Positions 35,230 through 46,281 of a DNA stretch of 64,000 nt are shown in pieces. Source of the stretch: Silurus meridionalis. Taxonomy: Eukaryota; Chordata; Actinopteri; Siluriformes; Siluridae. The DNA lies in contig NC_060890.1 of assembly GCF_014805685.1 (NCBI RefSeq), positions 20,760,500-20,824,499 on the forward strand. Reading direction: 5' to 3'. Numbering within the stretch: the first letter of the stretch is position 1; the number at the start of each line of letters is the position of its first letter. Both the position numbers and the translations under genes were made by a program. A model generated the notes under the pieces. It was not told the DNA's origin, did no database searches, and saw nothing but the letters and a program-made list of their open reading frames with translations.

Positions 35230-35580
35230 TATGTGGACCGTATACTTTAACTGCCATTTGTCCTTTTCAGACTCCTGGGTTATTAATACTAGGTTGATGA
35301 GATGCCAGCCGATGCCGTTAAGAGTTTCTTAATGACAGTGATGGCCTTTAAAAGCACATCGAGGGACTTTTTTCATCTGATTTGCTGCTGCTCAGCAGTG
35401 CTTTCCTCGTTAATGAATTTTTAATACCCTTAATGACAGCAGAAGAATGATGTAATTAAGGAGGCCAAGTTGGGGAAAACCGCTGACCAACACTATTTCT
35501 GGAGAATATCTTAATAGCGCTTTCATTAAACGATCATATTATTTTAATGAATAGATTGTCTTCAAGGGACTATGTTTCTT
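35230..35580. promoter_or_regulatory. Candidate conserved non-coding element rich in TAAT words
   Basis: Unique sequence with dense homeodomain-type words: GTTATTAATACTAGG, CTTAATGACAG (twice, near 35330 and 35430), CGTTAATGAATTTTTAATAC, GTAATTAAGG at about 35452, and TCATTAAACGATC. It also has E-box/GC-type blocks (GATGCCAGCCGATGCCG, TTGCTGCTGCTCAGCAG). No coding frame. Texture resembles developmental enhancers. Confidence 0.42.
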
Positions 35581-36239
35581 TCACAAGCCTGAATGCAGTC
35601 TTCAGGTTAAAAGTTAATGAACAGTTGGAGAATGAATAGGTTGAATGCACAAAGTCTATGAGCACACTGATGGACAAATGTATGCCATTAATCAAATAAG
35701 CTTTACTATATATTTTGTTTGGGAATTCTAAAGTAATAAAGTGACATTAAACCTTGTTTTGATGCCCTTTAAAAGTTTCTACCTTGGACTCATTATGATA
35801 ATTTTGTTAGTTTTGTTAATTCTGTTTAAACCACAAAACTAAGCAATAATTATAATAATACTATATAAATATATTTAATAATTATTTCTGGCATAGTACT
35901 TAAACAAGCTAGAGGAATCTCAAACATTTGCTTTTTTTTTTTTTTTATCATTTACTTAAACTATAATTATTCCAGTGTGTTTTATATTTTATATACCACA
36001 GCCCTTTTGAGTTTTTAAATCCTAAATGGCAGATGTTGATTAATACTCTGTAATAGCATTAATCTGAGTTCCTTAATGCTTAAATGTTAGAATTTCTATA
36101 AGGCTAATAATTAGCAGATTGAATTGTTTTGCTTAGCAAAAACATATAATCATTATTATTGTAAAGTTTTTTTCTTGGAAGATATTTATTTAAAATTTAT
36201 AGAGGGAGTTTCAAACATTACAACATCTCTGGGTTACAT
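35581..36239. other. Intergenic, no gene recognised
   Basis: AT-rich with T-runs (35933-35947). Confidence 0.6.
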
Positions 36240-36486
36240 ATATGTATATGTATATGTTCCCAGAGGGAACGAGAGAATTCATAAGAGGAGGAGATAGAAA
36301 CCACAATCCACCTACTGAGGGTCTGCTTGCCGGCAGGAAGACCCCTTTTATACGGACCGTAGCAGACAAACAGCTGGTCCATCATCCTTCACGAGGCAGT
36401 CCGTGGACATATATGTCCAGTTCTCACACACCCGAATATGCTTCTCCTGGTCGAGGGCTCAAAAGGGAGGACGATAGAATACACCA

Positions 36487-36741
36487 TCATCTAACTGATG
36501 GTTTCCACACCATATAGTGAACAGTACAACCTTGGCTGAGAGACCAGAGGCTAAACGCCCCACAACTCAGGGCAGGGATTCTCCCTGCCTGAGAGAGAAG
36601 ATCCCACCTGAGAGGAATCTCCCAGGGAGGGTGTTCGAGAAGGACTACCAGGTCTGCAAACCATGGCCAGCCATGGCCAAACCTATTGAAGATGACAGTC
36701 CTCAGAGCCGTCACTTCTTTGGGCTTTGACCTGGGGATCAC
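36487..36741 (-). pseudogene. DIRS pol fragment
   Basis: The minus-strand frame contains WPWFADLVVLLEHPPWEIPL, then RWDLLSQAGRIPALSCGAFS, then LWSLSQG. This resembles the segment between the RNase H and recombinase domains of fish DIRS pol, where a WFPEL...PW.LP.R.DLLSQ pattern is usual. It is truncated at both ends and lies directly after gag sequence, so most of pol has been deleted. Assignment by recall of the family pattern. Confidence 0.6.
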
Positions 36742-37775
36742 CTAAAGTCCCTAGATGGGGGAGTGCGAGTTGCGACATTGTGCATCTGGACCTCACGATG
36801 CACACTAATGGAGGGCTGGGGCTGTGCCCACTGAGCAGCCCTGTGAGAGCGGCGAGAGAGGAAATGCTGAATTGCTGCAGACTGCCTTTTTGCCTCCTGG
36901 AACCTGCAGGCATGACAGGGTAATCCAATAAACAGGCCCTGTCCTTGTCGTCGTTTTTATGTTGTCTTCATTGTCCAGCTCTTTGTGCAGGTCAGCCTGA
37001 TAGGCCTCTAAGACTGAATGCTGTGCAGGCAGCAGTCGGTTTAACCTGCTGCCATATATGCTTTGCCCACCAGAGCCGAGGAGGTTAGAAGGGGCTTTGT
37101 GGGCAGTACCGGGGCTTTAAGTGATGCTGCAGCATCATGGGAGAGATAGCCAGCCAGTGTCTGGTCTGTCTTTTGACCAGGGAAATCATAACCTGTAACT
37201 GCACTCTTTCAGCACCACTACATTAGAGTAGAAGGAGACATTGGGGCTGAAGAGGCTGGCCGAATACAGGTTATTCCATGACCTGGACACCTCAGTGTGC
37301 AGATCCAGAAAGAACAACAGGCCCTGGCATGGAGGCAGTGACCTCGGATGCAGGATGCTTTCATCTAATTTATTTTGGGAACGCTGCTTCTGCTCTTCAG
37401 CTGGCCAAGCATAGTTCAGCTTGGAAACAGCACAAGTCACTACCTCCAAAAACTCCTCGTAGTGGACTGGCTGCGGAGGCATGTCCACAGGTTCGTCCAA
37501 AATGGGGCCACCTCATCACCCTCCTCGGAGAAGAGAGGTGGAGTGTCGTGCCCTTTCCGTGGTGAGAAGAAACCGCTAAAGAGCGGGCTCTCGAGCCCTG
37601 AAAGAAGGTGTTGGATCTGGCAGGTAAGACAAGAGAAAGGGACACATCTGTCTCTATTTTCTCTGCCAGGTCCATTTGTGAACCATGACCTCAATCGACA
37701 CTTCGCCTCAGTGGAAGCAGGGCCAGAACCACGAAGAACGCAAGTAAGAGTGCTCTCCAGGAGCAGAGCATACAC
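36680..37775 (-). pseudogene. DIRS-type gag, frameshifted
   Basis: The minus-strand frame 37186-37500 reads PQPVHYEEFLEVVTCAVSKL, then an acidic/basic linker with KLDESIL, then LFFLDLHTEVSRSWNNLYSA and SNVVVLKECSYRL. This matches the fish DIRS gag pattern (YEELLRVV..AV..L..W, then FF.DLH.EL.RSW..P.SA, then G..E.GY). Further 3', at 36930-37185 and in another frame, come APVLPTKPLLTSSALVGKAY, then AG, and later ARRQK-like residues (SRRQKGSLQQF at 36683-36928). An N-terminal part upstream (37500-37775) is degraded. Gag would coat element RNA; this copy is split by frameshifts and stops. Confidence 0.8.
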
Positions 37776-38156
37776 ATGGAAATTCGACTACAGTGCCAGC
37801 AGTTGGCTCCCTCGAAAGCTGACCGAGCATGCGCCATGATAAAGAGGGGGCAGGGAGAAACATACTGCCTGCAAAGATTGTTTGCTTCTTTTGTTCTGCT
37901 TTTTTATTTTTTTTTACCTTCTTACCAGTACTTACCTGCCCGAAGGAAAAACACGGCATGTGTTTTTATAGCTTTCTGGTCATGATGTCATGCTTTTCCA
38001 TTGGACAGATTACACACGTGTTTCATGTTGTTGATGCAGCTTAAGTTCCCGAGAAGGAACCTTATTTTCTGCCACCAGTCTTTAAGAACGAGAAATTTGT
38101 GCTTTGTCTTAGTTAGTTTGTGTTAGTTTGTATTATCACTTGTTCTTGTACTATAT

Positions 38157-39100
38157 ACAGGTGCATCTTAATAAATTTAAATATCATTAAAAAGTAATTT
38201 AATACAAAAAGTGAAACTCATATATTATATAGATTCATCACACACAGACTGATGTATTATAACTGTTAATTTATTTTAATTTCGATGATTTTGTCTTACA
38301 ATTAAATTATCTAAAAAAACTAGAATACTTCATAACACCAATCAAAAAAACTTTCAAAATTCTTTGTAAATTGTCGGCCTCTGAAAAGTTTGTTCATTTA
38401 CTGTATATGTACTCAATACTTGGTAGGGGCTCATTTTACTTCAATTATTCGGCATATCATGGAGGTGATCAGTCTGTGACACAGCTAAAGTAGTATGGAA
38501 GCCCAAGTATTTTTTTATAGTGGCCTTCAGCTCATTTGCATTTTCTGGTCTCTTGTTTCTCATTTTCCCCTTGACAATAACCCATAGATTCTCTATGGTC
38601 TTCAGGTATGGTAAGTTTGCAACCATGGTCATTTAACCAACTTTTGGTGCTTTTGGCAGGTGCCAAATCCTGCTGGAAAATCAAATCAGCATCTCCATAA
38701 CGCTGGTCAGCAGAGGAAAACATGAAGTGCTCTAAACCTTCCTGGTAGACATCTGTGCTGACCTTGGTCTTGATTAAACACAGTGAACCATTACCAGCAG
38801 ATGACATGAAACCACCACTGACTGTGCAAACTTTACACTGGACCTCAAGCAACTTGGATTCTGTGCCGCTCCTCTCTTCTTCCACACTCTGGGACCTTGA
38901 TTTCCAAATTAAATGAAAAATTTTATTTCTTCTCATCTGAAAAGACGACTTTGCCCCACTGAGCAACAGTCCAGTCCTTTTTGTCCATTGCCCAGGTAAG
39001 ACACTTCTGACATGGTCTCTAGTTTAGGAGTGGCTTGGGTCAGTTGTAGCCCATGGATACTTCTGTGCGTGGTGGCTCTTGATGCACTGACTTCAGCTGC
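38157..39100 (-). mobile_element. Tc1-like transposon remnant, 5'-truncated
   Basis: The 38157 end has the terminal sequence ACAGGTGCATCTTAATAAAT and an inner GTGAAACTCATATATT-type block known from a common fish Tc1 family. A minus-strand broken transposase runs from about 38410 to 39095. The other terminal inverted repeat and the N-terminal coding third are missing; similarity stops near 39100, about 95 bp before the RTE copy. Confidence 0.85.
38410..39095 (-). pseudogene. Tc1-like transposase, broken
   Basis: Minus-strand segments: 38532-38966 carries FQQDLAPAKSTKSWLNDHGC with the second catalytic aspartate (QQD), preceded by EVQCKVCTVSGGFMSSAG from the core. 38441-38632, in another frame, carries LKTIENLWVIVKGKMRNKRP with the third acidic residue in the IENLW motif. 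The N-terminal DNA-binding domain is absent, and the first catalytic motif is out of frame (SFQMRRNKIF stands where the FSDE segment should be). Non-functional. Confidence 0.85.
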
Positions 39101-39194
39101 ACTTTTTGTATTGAATTACAAAATAATTATGTACTACATAATTTTAACACCTGTACTAGTTTACAGTAGTTGTATGTATAAACAGTATTTAACT

Positions 39195-40950
39195 CAGCCA
39201 TTAGGGTTGCACAAGCCAGTGCACTCTTAGTCCCGGTCCCAAGCCCAGATGATAGGGGAGGGCTGCATTAGGAAGGGCATCCAGCGTAAAATATGTGCCA
39301 AATCAAATATGCGGATCACGAAAGAGAAATTCATACCGGATTGGTTGAGGCCCTAGGTCAGACAGGGGCTCAGTGGTGGGGAAGAGGTGCTGGATGATTG
39401 GGCAACTACTGCAGAAGCGATAAGGGAGGCAGCTGGAAAGATACTTGGTGTGACCTCTGGAAATAGAAAGGAAGACAGAGAGACATTATGGTGGAATGAG
39501 GAAGTGCAGGACAGCATAAGGAGAAAGAGGTTGGCAAAACAGAATTGGGATCGACAGAGTGATGAGAAAAGTAGGCAGGAGTACAAGGAGATGTGGCAGC
39601 AGGTAAAGAGGGATGTGGCAAAAGCCAGAGAAAAGGCATATGAGAAGCTATATGAGAAGTTGGACACTGAGGAGGGAGAAAAGGATTTATACAGACTGGC
39701 CAGGCAGAGGGACCGAGCTGGGAAGGATGTGCTGCAAGTTAGAGCAATAAGGATGGAGATGGAAATGTGTTGACTATTGAGGAGAGTGTGTTGAGAAAAG
39801 GGAGGGAGTATTTTGAGCAGCTGATGAGAGAGAGAAGGTTGGATAGTGTGGAGATGGTGAAGCAGGAAGTGGATAGGATTAGTAAGGAGAAAGTGAGAGC
39901 AGCGATTAAGAGAATAAAAAGTGGAAAGTCAGTTGGACCAGATGACATACCTGTAGAAGCGTGGAGATGTTTAGGAGCGATGCAGTGGAGTTTTTAAGAT
40001 GTTTAACAAGATTTTGGGAGGTGGGAAGATGCCGGAGGAATGGAGAAGGAGTGTGCTGGTACCATTTTTTAAGAATAAGGGAGATGTGCAGACCTGCAGT
40101 AACTACAGGGGAATTAAGTTGATCAGTCGCACCATGAAGTAATGGGAAAGAATTGTGGAAGCCAGGCTGAGAGAAGAGGTGACCATCTGTGAGCAACAGT
40201 ATGGTTATTTGTGGTGAGAGTAGGGAGCAGGTTTAGAAAAGCCTGGAGAGGTGGAGGAACACGCTGGAGAGAAGGGGAATGAAAGTCAGTAGGAGTAAGT
40301 CAGAGTACATGTGTGTGAATGAGAGGGAGGGCAGTGGAGTGGTGCGGTTGCAGGAAAAAGAGGTGGAGAAGTTGGAGGAGTTTAGGTACCTGGGGTCAAC
40401 AGTAATGGAGAGTGTGTTAAAGAAATGAAGAAAAGAGTGCAGGCAGGGTGGAGTGGGTGGAGAAGAGTGACAGGAGTGATTTGTGATAGTAGGGTATCTG
40501 CAAGAATGAAAGGGAAAGTTTATAGGACTGTGGCGAGACCTGTGATGTTGTATAGATTAAAGACAGTGGCATTGAGTAAACAACAGGAGTTGGAGCTGGA
40601 GGTAGCAGAGCTGAAGATGCTGAGGTTTATGTTGGGAATGACGAGGATGAACAGCACATGTAGGATGTTTTGCAGACAAGGTGAGGGAGGCGAGATTAAG
40701 ATGGTTTGGACATGTGCAGAGGAGGAACATGGGGTATATCGGTGGGAGAATGCTGAGGATGGAGCCACCAGGAAGGAGGAAAAAAGGAAAGTCAAGTAGG
40801 CGGTTTATGGATGTGGTGAGGGAGGACATGCAGGTAGTTGGGTTAAAAGAGGCAGATGTAGAGGACAAGGGGGTGTGGAGACAGATGATCCGCTGTGGTG
40901 ACCCCTAATGGGAGAAGCCGAAAGAAGAGGAGGAAGAAGATGTATAAACA
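39195..40950 (+). mobile_element. RTE-clade non-LTR retrotransposon, internally deleted, plus strand
   Basis: Begins with the 5' untranslated block also present in the copy at 43716-45791 (TTAGGGTTGCACAAGCCAGT and GCACTC). It ends with the RTE 3' end (GGTGACCCCTAATGGGAGAA then GCCGAAAGAAGAGG). About 1.75 kb against an expected ~3.2 kb. The endonuclease domain is missing, with the 5' region joining straight to the reverse transcriptase N-terminal part near 39375. A second deletion near 40200 removes the central reverse transcriptase. Confidence 0.9.
39375..40907 (+). pseudogene. RTE-type reverse transcriptase ORF, multiply disrupted
   Basis: Segments in order: LDDWATTAEAIREAAGKILG (39387-39773), KSGKSVGPDDIPVEAWRCLG (39767-39997, reverse transcriptase entry region), NYRGIKLISR-like (about 40100), EQQYGYLW then a stop (about 40190-40215). 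The frame then jumps to KKRVQAGWSGWRRVTGVICD (40425-40799) and REARLRWFGHVQRRNMGYIG, ending IRCGDP at 40908. The block with the FxDLEKAYDR and FADD catalytic motifs is absent, so it cannot encode an active enzyme. The C-terminal EARLRWFGHVQRR motif is diagnostic of this fish RTE family. Confidence 0.9.
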
Positions 40951-40976
40951 GTAGTTGTAGAAACAGTTTATCGCTC

Positions 40977-41112
40977 AACAGCCATCTCTTTAATCAATGG
41001 ACTTTTGGTGCCACCCAGATGAGGACGGGTTTCCCTTTCAAGTATGTTTTCTCTCAAGGTTTCTTTTTCATTATATCTCAGGGAAATTCTCTTTGCCACA
41101 TTTTACTTGGAA
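40977..41112 (-). repeat. Unclassified interspersed repeat, inverted fragment
   Basis: The minus strand reads TGTGGCAAAGAGAATTTCCC, then GAAACCTTGAGAG and later CCCGTCCTCATCTGGGTGGC. This is the downstream half of the repeat seen at 43163-43300 and 51935-52085. It lies 27 bp after the RTE 3' end. Confidence 0.6.
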
Positions 41113-41869
41113 ACCACAAAAGCACAAAAACTTCTCCTACAGACTCTTCTGTGCTGAATAATGTATTGAGCCTCCTTCCATAAAACATGTTCTTATAGAA
41201 AATATCACAATATAAATTCTTGCTTTTTTTATATAAAAACCTAATATCAGTTTATATCAGCGTTTAATATTAGCTTGATCATGTTTAACATTCACCATAC
41301 AAGTTGCTGTGAACTGTCTCGCAAATCAGAATTCAAAGAACAAAAGAAGCAAGTGAGAGAAAGAGAGAGCTATAAATGATGAGATAATCATTTATACTGA
41401 TGAAAAACAAACAAAAGCCTTTAAATCTGTCTAAATATTGTTTATATAATTGTTTATATAATTATCTAAAGCAGGATGACTTTTTTAAGTTTCCTTAAAC
41501 TCTCAATATGCAATGTGCATTTGAAATAATCAGGTAAAAGCGAAACAATATGCAACAATGTTTTATAGAATTAGGCATGCAGATAGCTTTTGGCAAAATA
41601 TTTGCTATAGTCCGTAAAGCAAAAAAAAAAACAGCATTCATGATATCGATTAAAAGAAAAGAGCAAAGACACGTCCCTTGGCAGTAAAAGGAATTGGAAT
41701 GATTAATGTCCTTCTTAGTGAAAGGAATTATACGGAATAAATTAAACTACAACTGCAGTAAATAGAAAAACAAGGATGCAAATAGAGTTTGAATGCGTAA
41801 TTTCTTATAAAGAAAAATAGCTAATTAAGACACAAAAAATGGTGAAGGATTTGGCTGCAAAACATAATA
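41113..41869. other. Intergenic, no gene recognised
   Basis: AT-rich; no feature recognised. Confidence 0.6.
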
Positions 41870-42184
41870 CAGAAATCCCCCAGTTTATCGCGGTGGTTAC
41901 GTTCTAAAACCGGAAAAAAAAAGCAATAAACGGACGCCACCCCAAAAATGCTAATTTATGTATACAGTATTGTACTGTGTTAACATTAAACTTAATTTAA
42001 TTAATATATTTTATTTTTTCAACATAAAACTCCATAAAAACAATTCCCAATAGGTTTTTTGGTCCATCGTGCTATCCGCGAAAGACTGGGAAAATCAGCC
42101 AAACAAATTAGTTATGTGGCAAATGCAATTCCGCGATAAACCGGGGGCACAAGATTTAAACCACAGTAAAGTGGGGGATTACTG
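41870..42184. mobile_element. Tigger-like mariner MITE
   Basis: The left end is CAGAAATCCCCCAGTTTATC followed by GCGG; the right end read inward is CAGTAATCCCCCACTTTACT. The element is flanked by TA on both sides (41868-41869 and 42185-42186). 315 bp, no coding capacity. CAGTAATCCC...TTTATCGCGG ends are typical of non-autonomous TcMar-Tigger-like elements in fish. It would have been moved by a transposase supplied elsewhere. Confidence 0.8.
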
Positions 42185-43162
42185 TATTAGCAATAATGAT
42201 TGAGACTTTGCATTCTCCAACTGTCAGTAAAAATTTTATTCCACAGGTGCTGAGAAATGCAGAACACCACTACCGATTACAGAACGAGAAGGAATTAATA
42301 TATGTATTGTTGGATGTTATTGCAGATTCTAAATGTGTCTGAAAACATTTCACGAGGCAAAACAGAAATATTTTAATATATATACAAACTCAATACGTAA
42401 ATGCATTTTTTGTGGATAAATCCCTTATTATAATTTTGTAATCATCTGTGTCTTTACCTCTTCCCACTTAGATGTACTTAGATATAGAAATAATAGTTTG
42501 TCTCTTGACATTTATGAAAAATTAATTATTTCTGGAGGTCGTTTGCAGGATATTCTGGTATACACAATATTTTTTATAACTGAAAAGGTAGTTTATAATA
42601 CTTCATTATGATTTATGATGACTTTTAGTGCACTGATTGTTATTTGTCTTAGTTCTGCATAAAAGGTCAGACTTTTCAAACAGGATTACTGCAGTGTGGA
42701 TCGTAGCTACTGTGTGCACTGATTCCAGGTTAATTGCTTTTGTTGCTGTTTCTTTGTTACTACCCCATTTTGTAATATTACTTAATTAACAAGGTTTTGG
42801 ACAGAATCACAAAACCATCAGTAAGTCATGAACCAGAATATCTACAACATTGCATTAGCATTAAATAATTCTAGGACCGTTTTTAGCTTTGATTGCACCC
42901 ATAATGCATGATGACTGACTTGGCAATCTATGTCAATTGTTCCCAACCATTGAGTTGTGACCCAGAATGAGGCAATGGAAGAGTAACTACCAGATCATGA
43001 GAACTTTAATGTCTATACAGTAGATATAACACTGTTATATTTATTGTACATTTCGCACAATTTAATGAAAATATCATTTTTATATCAATATAATTTACAG
43101 CATGTTCAGCTTATTATTAACATAAGTATAAAGAAAGTAAATAATTTATAGTTCTCATTATT
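42185..43162. other. Intergenic, no gene recognised
   Basis: AT-rich sequence with no recognised feature. Confidence 0.6.
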
Positions 43163-43300
43163 TTGTCAAGTCATGTCAAGTCAAGTTTATTTCTATAGCG
43201 CTTTTCAAACCAGACATTGTCTCAAAGCAGCTTTACAGAAATCAACAGTCAAGGTGAATGGTGTGCATTTATCCCTGATGAGCAAGCCATTTTGTAAAAT
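43163..43300 (+). repeat. Unclassified interspersed repeat, upstream part
   Basis: GTCAAGTTTATTTCTATAGC, then GCTTTTCAAACCAGACATTG and TCTCAAAGCAGCTTTACAGA, continuing to ATCCCTGATGAGCAAGCC. The same order occurs at 51935-52085. Confidence 0.7.
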
Positions 43301-43594
43301 AATGTTTTATTTTTTTTTGTTTTAGGCAGTTGCTATGGAGATGCAAGTATGGGATCTGATTGTGTGTGACCAATTAATTTTGTATTTGAGTTGAAATTAG
43401 ATTCTCAACTGTTTATCACAAATTAACCTGACAACACAGCAATATGCCAAAGATTGCATTTTAGTTCAAAAACTATCATGAGTGACAGTTAAAATTTTAT
43501 TCATTTATATTTACATTTATCATTCATATTTTTTATATTGAAGTCAAGTAACTTAGTTTGTGTTTCCAGCTTGTGTATATAGTGCATTTATTCT

Positions 43595-43606
43595 TCATCA
43601 TCATCA

Positions 43607-43664
<58 letters not shown>
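43595..43664. repeat. (CAT)n then (TTA)n trinucleotide array
   Basis: CATCATCAT changing to a long TTA run. It ends about 50 bp before the RTE copy's 3' end. Confidence 0.95.
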
Positions 43665-43665
<1 letters not shown>

Positions 43666-43715
43666 AAACATGAAAATATACACTATTTTTTAACCAAGCA
43701 GGCATTTTATTAAAA

Positions 43716-45791
43716 AATTTCTTTTCGTCTTCTTCTTCTTCTCCACAGCATATCATCTGTCTCCATACCACCCTGTGCTCTACGTCTGCCTTTTCTACCT
43801 TTAACCAGTCTGTCGTTCCTACTGCACACTTCACTGCTGTCACGCTGTCCTCATAAATGTCCTGCACCACCCTCACATACTTCTCTGACACACCTGACGT
43901 CCTCACAACCACAACTCCTCTCTCCACCCTGTCGTACGCTTTCTCTAAATCCACAAACACACAATGCAACACCTTCTGACCTTCTCTATACTTTTCCATC
44001 AACATTCTCAAAGCAAATAATGTGTCTGTGGTGCTCTTCCTCGGCATGAAACCATACTGCTGCTCACAGATGGTCACCTCTTCTCTCAGCCTGGCTTCCA
44101 CTACTCTTTCCCATAACTTCATGGTGTGACTGATCAACTTTACTCCCCTGTAGTTACTGCAGGTCTGCACATCTCACATATTCTTAAAGATCGGTACCAG
44201 CACACTCCTTTTTCATTCCTCAGGCATCCTTTCACCTTCCAGAATCTTGTTAAACACTCTTGTTTAAAACTCCACTGCCTAAACATCTCTATGCTTCTAC
44301 AGGTATGTCATCTGGTCCAAGTGACTTTCCAATCTTCATTCTCTTAATCGCTGCTCTCACTTCCTCCTCACTCCTATCCACTTCCTGCTTCACTATCTCC
44401 ACACCATTTAACCTTCTCTTTCTGTCAAATTTTCCTTGTTCATCAGCTGCTCAAAATACTCCCTCCATCTTCTTAACACACTCTCCTCACTAGTCAACAC
44501 ATTTCCATATTTATCCTTTATTGCTCTAACTTGCAGCACATCCTTCCCTGCTCGGTCTCTCTGACTGGCCAATCAGTATAAATCCTTTTTTCCTTCCTTA
44601 GCGTCCAACTTCTCATACAGCTCCTCACATCGCTCTTCACCTGCTGCCGCATCTCCTTGTACTCCTGCCTACTTTTCTCATTACTCTGTCGATCCCAATT
44701 CTGTTTTGCCAACCTTTTCCTCTTTATGCTTTCCTGCACTTCCTCATTCCACCACCACATCTCTTTGTCTTCCTTTCTATTTCCAGATGTCACACCAAGT
44801 ACCTTTCTACCTGTCTCCCTTATCACTTCTGCAGTAGTTGCCCAATCATCCAACACCTCTTCACCACCACCGAGCCCCTGTCTGACCTCTTCCCTGAATC
44901 TCTCACTACAGTCTTCCTCCTTCTTATTCTTCTTTCAGTCCACACTCTCCTCCTCTTCTTCTTCACCTCCAAAACCATTCTACAGACCACCATCCGATGC
45001 TGTTTAGCTACACTGTCCCCTGCCAACAGTACAGTGCCTTACAGTCTCCAATCTCCTTCAGGTTAGATCTCCTACATAGAATATAACCTGTGTGCACCTT
45101 CCTCCACTCTTATATGTCACCCTATGCTCCTCCTTCTTCTTAAAATACGTATTCACTATTGCCATTTCCATCCTTGTAGCAAAATCTACCACCATCTGCC
45201 CTTCCACATTCCTCTTCTTAAGGCCATACCTACCCATCACCTCCTCATCACCTCTGTTCCCTTCACCTATATGCCCATTAAAGTCTGTCCCAATCACCAT
45301 TTCTCTTTCCATCTACACCATAAAAAAAAACAGTTTAAACCCATCTCCAATGTTCCTGGCCTTACTCCCTTTCCACCTGGATTCCTGAACACACAACATA
45401 TCTACCTTTCTCCTCTCCATCATATCAGCTACCTCTCTCCATTAACCAGTCGTTTTACCAAAATTTAAAGTACCAACCCGAACCTCCACTTTCCTACACT
45501 TCTCCTTTTCCTGCTATCTCTGTAGACGTTGTCCTCCTCTCCTTTTCCTCCTTCGACCAACAGTAGCCCGATTTCCACCGGTACCCAATTGGCTAACAAT
45601 ACCTGTGGTGGACATTGGTAACCCGGGCCTCGACCAATCCGGTATGAATTTTTGATTTGTGATCCGCATATTTGATTTGGCACATGCTTTACGCTGGATG
45701 CCCTTCCTAACGCAGCCTTCTTCATTTTTCCGGGCTGGGGACCAGGACTAAGAGTGCACTGGCTTGTGCAACCCTAACGGCCCTAATGGCT
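43716..45791 (-). mobile_element. RTE-clade non-LTR retrotransposon, internally deleted, minus strand
   Basis: The 5' end lies at about 45791 (GGGTTGCACAAGCCAGTGCA on the minus strand, the same start as 39195) and the 3' end at 43716 (GAAGAAGAAGAAGACG tail). Unlike the plus-strand copy it keeps part of the endonuclease. It lacks the region between the reverse transcriptase palm and the C-terminus. About 2.08 kb. Two copies of one family 2.8 kb apart in opposite orientation. Confidence 0.9.
43780..45460 (-). pseudogene. RTE endonuclease-reverse transcriptase ORF, disrupted
   Basis: Minus-strand order: endonuclease N-terminal part with MMERRKVDMLCVQESRW (about 45360-45430); endonuclease middle GTDFNGHIGEGNRGDEEVMG and LKKRNVEGQMVVDF (45058-45312); reverse transcriptase N-terminal LDDWATTAEVIRETGRKVLG (44518-44856). 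Then 43661-44170 with NYRGVKLISHTMKLWERVVE, YGFMPRKSTTDTLFALRMLM and the catalytic FVDLEKAYDRV motif. It then skips from TDWLKVE directly to ADVEHRVVWRQMICCG, losing the FADD motif and thumb. Several frameshifts separate the segments. Not functional. Confidence 0.9.
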
Positions 45792-46061
45792 GGAAAAATT
45801 GTTTTAAAAATGTAAACTGTTCAAATGTTGATCACAAATGTTAATAATAATAAACGTAAAAAAAAAATGAGAAGCAGTTTTATGTTTTGCATTTCTTCCC
45901 CTCTAAATGTACCGAAAATGAATTGAACCGTGACTTCAACACAAAACATACAAACATTTATAGAAGTAAAATGAATACCAAAAGCTTATAAAAAGAATCT
46001 TTGGCTGATTCAAAAACTGCATTTAGGGATTATGTGTATAAGAAAGGTGCTCCTTACATAA

Positions 46062-46065
46062 GTGT

Positions 46066-46105
<40 letters not shown>
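46062..46105. repeat. (TG)n microsatellite
   Basis: TG run with one TC interruption. Confidence 0.95.
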
Positions 46106-46106
<1 letters not shown>

Positions 46107-46277
46107 ACACCCCATTACCTGAGATAGATAGCGGAGAAGAGGTATTAAAACAATGCTCTGTGAGATGGAACCCTTAATTACCCCCTCCCACAATCTCCTT
46201 CTTCAGCTGCACACAGATGCTCCAACATCTCCCCAAAAGCGTGACCACTCCCGTGTGTTTACCCTCTCTCACACACA

Positions 46278-46281
<4 letters not shown>

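Larger units (their letters stand above)
36240..38070 (-). mobile_element. DIRS-type (tyrosine-recombinase) retrotransposon remnant
   Basis: A GC-rich island of about 1.8 kb, distinct from its AT-rich surroundings. The minus strand carries recognisable fish DIRS gag (about 36680-37775) followed by a short pol-like segment (about 36490-36690). The outer parts hold TTCCC-AGAGGGAAC-type terminal motifs: GTTCCCAGAGGGAACGAG near 36256 and GTTCCCGAGAAGGAACC near 38046. Most of the reverse transcriptase/RNase H and all of the tyrosine recombinase are missing. DIRS elements integrate through a tyrosine recombinase and lack target duplications. The 36240-36480 part is not confidently assigned. Confidence 0.75.

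Noticed and set aside
36240..36480. A separate element next to the DIRS remnant
   Set aside because: Only a TTCCC-type terminal motif and moderate GC are visible; not enough to name a second element.
37278..37839. Plus-strand frames of 95 and 154 codons in a GC-rich island
   Set aside because: The minus strand carries DIRS gag motifs over the same interval, so these are antisense shadows; the GC richness comes from the element.
44257..45468. Several open plus-strand frames of 77-116 codons
   Set aside because: Antisense shadows of the minus-strand RTE copy; the real motifs read on the other strand.
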